Positions 59,892 through 64,000 of a stretch of 64,000 nt of DNA are shown here, piece by piece (position 1 is the stretch's first letter; each line of letters opens with the position of its first letter). Location of the stretch: the NCBI GenBank assembly GCA_008923315.1, contig WBSF01000008.1, positions 310,001 to 374,000 on the forward strand. Direction: 5' to 3'. Source of the DNA: Betaproteobacteria bacterium SCN1. GTDB lineage: Bacteria; Pseudomonadota; Gammaproteobacteria; Burkholderiales; Thiobacillaceae. Under the pieces are notes generated by a model. That model was given only the letters and a program-made list of their open reading frames with translations, made no database searches and was not told the origin of the DNA. The position numbers and the translations under genes are program-made.

Positions 59892-62365
59892 CACTTGCCT
59901 CCTGCAGTCTCCGGCCATGCGAAGAAACGGCATGCCGGAAAGTGATTGCATCCGACGAAAGGCTTGTTGCTCTCCCGCAGAGTTTTCGCTACAAGCACGC
60001 CTTTCCCGCACGTCGGGCATGGCTCGCCGGCCCGAGCAGTTTTTGCTTCAGGCCTCGATGCCGGTCTCTCCCGCTGCGACGTCCGACCCTGTACGTCGCT
60101 GACACGATTGCCGGGGCGACCTCCCTCGTCAGGCTGGGTGTGCTTGCAGTCCGGATAGCCAGTACAACCCCAGAAAGGCTCGCGCGAGCCGTTAAGACGA
60201 CGACGCAAGGGCTTCTGGCATTTGGGGCAGGGAAACTTCAGCGTTTCATTCTCAGACCGAGACATAGGCGCAGGCGTCTCCTTCGGAACGGGTTCACCCT
60301 CCCTGTCCTGCAAGGTTGTACGACAGCCTTCCGAGTATCCTGTGCAGCCCCAGAAAAATCCTCTGGTTCCGTTGATCCTGCGCATCGGCTTTCCACAGGA
60401 TGGGCAGCACGCGCCGGCAGAACTCGCACCGTCGCCAGTCGCGGTTCCGGAGATTCGGGTTGACCTGGCACTGGACGCGCCGTGCCCACTGCCATCGACC
60501 ATCAGGGTGCCGGCTTTCTGCCGAATGCCTTCGATCACCCCCTGGAGCCACGCGGCCAGGTTGTTTTCGAACTGGACCAGCTCGGCTTCACCCCGCTCGA
60601 TCTGCGACAGCCCGTCTTCCCACTGAGCGGTCAGCACTGGATCAGCCACTTCCGGGGCCACTTTCTCGATCAGCTCGATCAAGCCCAAACCCTTGGCGGT
60701 CGGGTGCAACTCCTTCTTGACCGCCTCGATATAGCTGCGCTTGAACAGGCCTTCGATGATCGCGGAGCGCGTGGCGTCGGTGCCGATGCCGGCCTTCTCT
60801 TTGTTCTTCATCACTGCCTTCCATCGTGGATCCTCGATCTCCTTGTCGATCGATTCCATCGCGGCCAGCAGCGTGCCTTCGGTGTAACGCTTCGGCGATG
60901 TCGTCTTGCGGATCGCCAACTCGCACTTGAGGTTCATCGCGGCGGCGCCCTCGGCCACCGCCGGCAGGACTGCGGGCTCTTGTTCCGGTTCCTCGCCCTT
61001 GGCGTGCTTCTTCACCTGCTCAGGTTCAAGTGCGCGCCAGCCCATCACCTTCGGCGTCTTGCCCGTTACCCGAAACTGCTCTCCCTCGCACCCCACCACG
61101 ATCGCCGTTTTGAGGTACTGGTAATCGCCGAGGAATTGCGCCAGGTAACGCCGGCACACCATGTCGTAGATCGTGCGCTCGTCCTTGGACATTGCACCTC
61201 GGTCGACCCCCGGGTGCGATGTCGGGATGATCGCGTGGTGCGCCGTGATCTTCGAGTTGTTGAACGCGCGGCCGGAGAACACACCGGCAATCATCTGACG
61301 GGCCTGACCAACATGGCCCTGCAAATCCGGATTCCCGCGCTCGATCGCGTCGAGTACAGCCCCGGCTTCGACCACCATCGACGCCGGCAGGTATTCGCAG
61401 TCAGTCCTGGGGTAGCTCGTCGCCTTGTGCTTCTCGTACAGTGCCTGGGCAGCGTCGAGCACGGTCTGCGCCTTCATGCCGAACCGCGCGGAGGCCTCGC
61501 GCTGCAATGCCCCCAGGCTGTAGGGCAACGGCGCCACCTCGCGCTCGGCCTTGGTTTCCACCCCATCCACCCGGCCACGCCGACCGGCGATACGCGCGGC
61601 CACGGCCTCGACCTTCGCCCGATCGAGGGCCAACCCGTCCTTGTTGACAAGCGCCTTGGCAGGGAGCCAGGTCATCGGCACACTCTGTCCCCCCAGCTCG
61701 AATACCGCGCTCAGGTGGTAGTGCGTCACCGGTTTGAAGTTCGCGATCGCACGCTCACGGCGCACGATGAGCGCCAGCACCGGCGTCTGGACACGGCCGC
61801 AGTGCAGCGTACCGTCCTTTCCACCGGTACCGAATCCCTTGGTCAACGCCATCGTCAGGTTCATCCCGGCCAGCCAGTCAGCATGGCTGCGGCCCATGCC
61901 CGAGTAGAACATCGGGAGCGTCTTGCCGCCGGGCATCAGCTTGCCCAGCGCCTTCCGGATCGAGGCGTCATCGAACGCCGACAGCCACAGTCGGCTGACC
62001 TTGCCCGAGTAGCCTGCCATCTGCATCAGCTCGCGTGCAATGACTTCGCCCTCGCGATCCGCGTCGGTCGCGATCACGACTTCCGATGCCTGCTTCAGAA
62101 GCTTCAACACGACCTTGTACTGGCTCATTGTCTTGACCTTGGGCTGCAACGCCCAGGCCTGCGGCACGACCGGCAGCAGGGACAGATTCCACGATGTCAG
62201 CGCCGGCTCATAGTGTTCTGGCTTCGCCAGCTCAACCAGGTGCCCGATCGCCCACGTTACAGTCACGTCGTTAGCAGTAATGCATCCGTCGCCTTTCTTG
62301 AAGGCGCCGACATGACGCGCAATCTCGCGGGCCTGGGAGGGCTTTTCGCAGAGAAACAACTTCAA
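59891..62365 (-). CDS. topB: DNA topoisomerase III
   Basis: 824 residues. N-terminal TOPRIM domain (KLFLCEKPSQAREIARHVGA, then VIATDADREGEVIARELM), catalytic tyrosine near residue 318 in SYPRTDCEYLP, core domains to about 590, then three C4 zinc fingers (CPSCGKPM...GCTGYSEGC, CPKCQKPL...GCTGYPDC, CPTCGKGVL...GCNHFPAC). Longer than chromosomal TopB because of the finger tail, as in mobile elements. It would decatenate replicating or transferred element DNA. Confidence 0.97.
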   Translation of the reverse strand: MKLFLCEKPSQAREIARHVGAFKKGDGCITANDVTVTWAIGHLVELAKPEHYEPALTSWNLSLLPVVPQAWALQPKVKTMSQYKVVLKLLKQASEVVIATDADREGEVIARELMQMAGYSGKVSRLWLSAFDDASIRKALGKLMPGGKTLPMFYSGMGRSHADWLAGMNLTMALTKGFGTGGKDGTLHCGRVQTPVLALIVRRERAIANFKPVTHYHLSAVFELGGQSVPMTWLPAKALVNKDGLALDRAKVEAVAARIAGRRGRVDGVETKAEREVAPLPYSLGALQREASARFGMKAQTVLDAAQALYEKHKATSYPRTDCEYLPASMVVEAGAVLDAIERGNPDLQGHVGQARQMIAGVFSGRAFNNSKITAHHAIIPTSHPGVDRGAMSKDERTIYDMVCRRYLAQFLGDYQYLKTAIVVGCEGEQFRVTGKTPKVMGWRALEPEQVKKHAKGEEPEQEPAVLPAVAEGAAAMNLKCELAIRKTTSPKRYTEGTLLAAMESIDKEIEDPRWKAVMKNKEKAGIGTDATRSAIIEGLFKRSYIEAVKKELHPTAKGLGLIELIEKVAPEVADPVLTAQWEDGLSQIERGEAELVQFENNLAAWLQGVIEGIRQKAGTLMVDGSGHGASSARSTRISGTATGDGASSAGACCPSCGKPMRRINGTRGFFWGCTGYSEGCRTTLQDREGEPVPKETPAPMSRSENETLKFPCPKCQKPLRRRLNGSREPFWGCTGYPDCKHTQPDEGGRPGNRVSDVQGRTSQRERPASRPEAKTARAGEPCPTCGKGVLVAKTLRESNKPFVGCNHFPACRFFAWPETAGGK

Positions 62366-62673
62366 TCGTTATCTCCGGAATAGGCAATCCAAGTGTTCCA
62401 TAGTGTCCATCTTTCATCGACATTGCGCAGCCAATACCAGCCAGCATGTCTTACGAACATCCCGCAATAGACCGTCCTTCTGGTTGGAGCCCAAGCAAAT
62501 CTATATCGAATTTTGTTCAGCCCACACTCTTTAGCTCTGAGCTGTTTCGGTTGCACAAATGAAGCAGCGGCCCAAAGACAGAACCCGACAGAAATTGAAG
62601 GCATGAAGATGTAGAGGATGAATTTTGTTGTCCCCTCCATTGCTCCACCTAGAAACATCAACAACTCATTCAT
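62362..62673 (-). CDS. Small membrane protein
   Basis: 103 residues. Two helices in the first half (LLMFLGGAMEGTTKFILYIF and ISVGFCLWAAASFV), then a tryptophan/arginine-rich soluble part (WYWLRNVDERWTLW). Overlaps the start of topB by four bases. No family recognised. Confidence 0.58.
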   Translation of the reverse strand: MNELLMFLGGAMEGTTKFILYIFMPSISVGFCLWAAASFVQPKQLRAKECGLNKIRYRFAWAPTRRTVYCGMFVRHAGWYWLRNVDERWTLWNTWIAYSGDND

Positions 62674-62957
62674 GCTTTATTACTGCCATTCAAGAACCAC
62701 AGCATCATGGCCAGATTGGCGATATCGGCTTCCTGTCCCTGAGCCAGCGGTATCGCAGCACCCTGGGCAAGCATTGCGTTCCAGAGCTTCACCTTCGAGG
62801 CAGGCTGATCCCAGCCTGTCCAGCCTTCCTTCACCTTCTGCTCCAGTTTGAGTTTCATCTCGACAGAAAATGCATCAACCACGGCATTCAGCCTCGCGAT
62901 CTCCTGCAGCACCCATTCAGGATCGGGCGTCTTACCTTGCCAGTTCTTGTCGATCAT
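62670..62957 (-). CDS. Small helical protein of unknown function
   Basis: 95 residues from the ATG at 62957 (MIDKNWQGK), preceded by GGAGCGG; longer upstream frames run through the HU gene region and are rejected. Text DPEWVLQEIARLNAVVDAFSVE and ANLAMMLWFLNGSNKA. Overlaps the next gene's start. No family recognised. Confidence 0.55.
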   Translation of the reverse strand: MIDKNWQGKTPDPEWVLQEIARLNAVVDAFSVEMKLKLEQKVKEGWTGWDQPASKVKLWNAMLAQGAAIPLAQGQEADIANLAMMLWFLNGSNKA

Positions 62958-63006
62958 GATCTGCCGCTCCTTCCGGATAGGGGTACGTCGATCTGACGAT
63001 CGCCCA

Positions 63007-63303
63007 TCAAGACGCAACGCTCTCTGAAGGCTGCGAGACTTTGAGCTTGAAATCCTTGCCCGCTGTGAACTTCGGCTTTCGTGCTGCCGGAATGACGATG
63101 GGCTCACCCGTTCCCGGGCTTCTCCCTTCTCGTTCCTGTCGTTCGGCCCTGCTGAATTTTCCGAACCCAATGAGTACGACCTCGCCCCCGGCGGCGACTT
63201 CCGTCATCACCGTATCCATGAACATGCCGAGAACCCTTCCGGCCACTTCCTTGCTGACATCGGCTTTCGCGGCCATGGCAGCGATCAATTCGTTACGTGT
63301 CAT
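63007..63303 (-). CDS. HU/IHF-family DNA-binding protein
   Basis: 98 residues, close to HU size. MTRNELIAAMAAKADVSKE, GEVVLIGFGKFSRAERQERE and GRSPGTGEPIVIPAARKPKF are hallmark HU text, including the arm that inserts into DNA. It would bend and compact the element, possibly helping recombination at its ends. Confidence 0.94.
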   Translation of the reverse strand: MTRNELIAAMAAKADVSKEVAGRVLGMFMDTVMTEVAAGGEVVLIGFGKFSRAERQEREGRSPGTGEPIVIPAARKPKFTAGKDFKLKVSQPSESVAS

Positions 63304-63323
63304 TTTTCAAAGCTCCTTTGTCG

Positions 63324-63566
63324 CTAATGCTTCGGAATCCTTGGGACATAGAGAACGCTGCTGCACACCACCTCGTTACCCTGCTTCATGACTACCCGAA
63401 TCCGATAGCGATCGGATGGATGCGTTCGGTGCGGTGCCAGTCGTGTTGCACGGAATTCGTACCCGTGAAATGCAGCAGACCCGACTCCGACCCGTGTCGC
63501 TTCGTCAGCGACGCCAGCCAGTACCGCTACAAGCATGGCCTCCTCGGATTGAGTCGGGTATCGCAT
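63324..63566 (-). CDS. Small hypothetical protein
   Basis: 80 residues. Basic, with RYRIRVVMKQGNEVVCSSVLY near the end; beta-rich appearance. Between ssb and the HU gene on the same strand; the spacing suggests one operon. No family recognised. Confidence 0.55.
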   Translation of the reverse strand: MRYPTQSEEAMLVAVLAGVADEATRVGVGSAAFHGYEFRATRLAPHRTHPSDRYRIRVVMKQGNEVVCSSVLYVPRIPKH

Positions 63567-63575
63567 ACGCCTACC

Positions 63576-63962
63576 TTACTCGGCCGCCTCAGGCGCCTTC
63601 GGTTTGAACTTGATTTCCTCTACCCGAGCAAGCGACAGATAAACCTCATCTGCAGTGATCTGCATGGATTTCCTTGCTTCACCCGTTTCCCGATCGGTCC
63701 ACTCCTGCTCCACGAGCCGTCCTTCCACTCGAACTCGCGCGCCTTTTCGCAGATGCTGTGCAGCCTGCTCTGCACGCCTGTCCCATACCGAAGCGGTCAA
63801 CCAGAATCCGCCGGATTGCTCAAAACCACCCTCGCCGTCAGGCTTGTACTCGTCAAAGAAGATCCGCAACTCGGTAACCGTCCGATCCTCACCCTTCACC
63901 AGCACGTGTTTCATCGAAGGGTTGTCCCCCAGGTTTCCAGTACCGCGAAATTCATTGCTCAT
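63576..63962 (-). CDS. ssb: Single-stranded DNA-binding protein
   Basis: 128 residues. NEFRGTGNLGDNPSMKHVLV, RIFFDEYKPDGEGGFEQSGG, FWLTASVWDRRAEQAAQHLR and GARVRVEGRLVEQEWTDRET make a clear OB-fold Ssb domain. It lacks the usual acidic DDDIPF-type tail, which is common in element-encoded Ssb. It would coat transferred single strands and support replication. Confidence 0.92.
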   Translation of the reverse strand: MSNEFRGTGNLGDNPSMKHVLVKGEDRTVTELRIFFDEYKPDGEGGFEQSGGFWLTASVWDRRAEQAAQHLRKGARVRVEGRLVEQEWTDRETGEARKSMQITADEVYLSLARVEEIKFKPKAPEAAE

Positions 63963-64000
63963 ATCGTTCCCCTATGAAAACGCCCACTTGGGCCAAACAA

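Noticed and set aside
1-64000. tRNA, rRNA or element end with direct repeats
   Set aside because: I found no cloverleaf, no rRNA-like stretch and no matching pair of end repeats by eye; a tRNAscan or repeat search would be decisive.

Overview
The window is part of a conjugative element (an ICE or large plasmid) from a GC-rich proteobacterium. The gene set suits a beta- or gammaproteobacterium, but no marker fixes the genus. Three kinds of DNA are visible. Positions 1-17485 hold a plus-strand F-type (MPF_F) type IV secretion operon: the end of traB, then dsbC, traV, traC, trbI, the S26 peptidase traF, traW, traU, trbC, a traN-like pair, the thioredoxin-fold traF, traH and traG, plus several unrecognised secreted proteins and one odd inserted gene. 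Positions about 46100-64000 hold a minus-strand maintenance block: SNF2-type helicase, a C5 and an N6 DNA methyltransferase, a DUF3577/STY4534-type protein, an S49 peptidase, topoisomerase III, an HU-like protein, Ssb and many small proteins. Positions 17486-46100 are accessory cargo.

Cargo, left to right: two small membrane proteins; a TumA/TumE-like and a MazE/MazF-like toxin-antitoxin pair; an HTH regulator; a YnfA-family protein; a XerC-like recombinase; a KfrA-like coiled-coil protein divergent from an SprT-like metalloprotein; an exosortase locus (exosortase, membrane partner, and a secreted cyclase-like repeat protein with a C-terminal sorting-type tail); a 2493-residue secreted Rhs toxin with an immunity gene; a graveyard of a broken toxin tail, a DUF6572 immunity gene and an immunity gene remnant; a three-gene restriction-modification-like operon with palindromic operators; a DUF3701-type tyrosine recombinase; two unknown envelope genes; and a second XerC/D-like recombinase. 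The toxin tail, immunity genes and restriction operon look AT-richer than their surroundings.

The most unusual signal is in the minus-strand block. At least eleven genes, including a 32-residue ORF, are preceded by a repeated leader. In the mRNA it alternates G-rich Shine-Dalgarno-like blocks (GGGGAG type) with C-rich complements (CUCCCC type), and the last G block is the gene's own ribosome-binding site. In most copies an upstream arm pairs with that site, and arm and partner change together: TGCGCTCC/GGAGCGCA, GTGCTCC/GGAGCAC, GGATTCC/GGAATCC, GTGGACTC/GAGTCCAC. Longer copies add hairpins and an H-type pseudoknot whose stem also covaries. Genes whose start overlaps the preceding stop lack the leader. 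This looks like an element-wide translational or ssDNA-structure control system.

How it fits together: the tra genes build the mating apparatus, the minus-strand block maintains, replicates and shields the transferred DNA, the recombinases probably handle integration or dimer resolution, and the cargo adds stabilisation, interbacterial competition and restriction. No relaxase, coupling protein or element end is visible, and I found no tRNA, rRNA, CRISPR array or insertion sequence.
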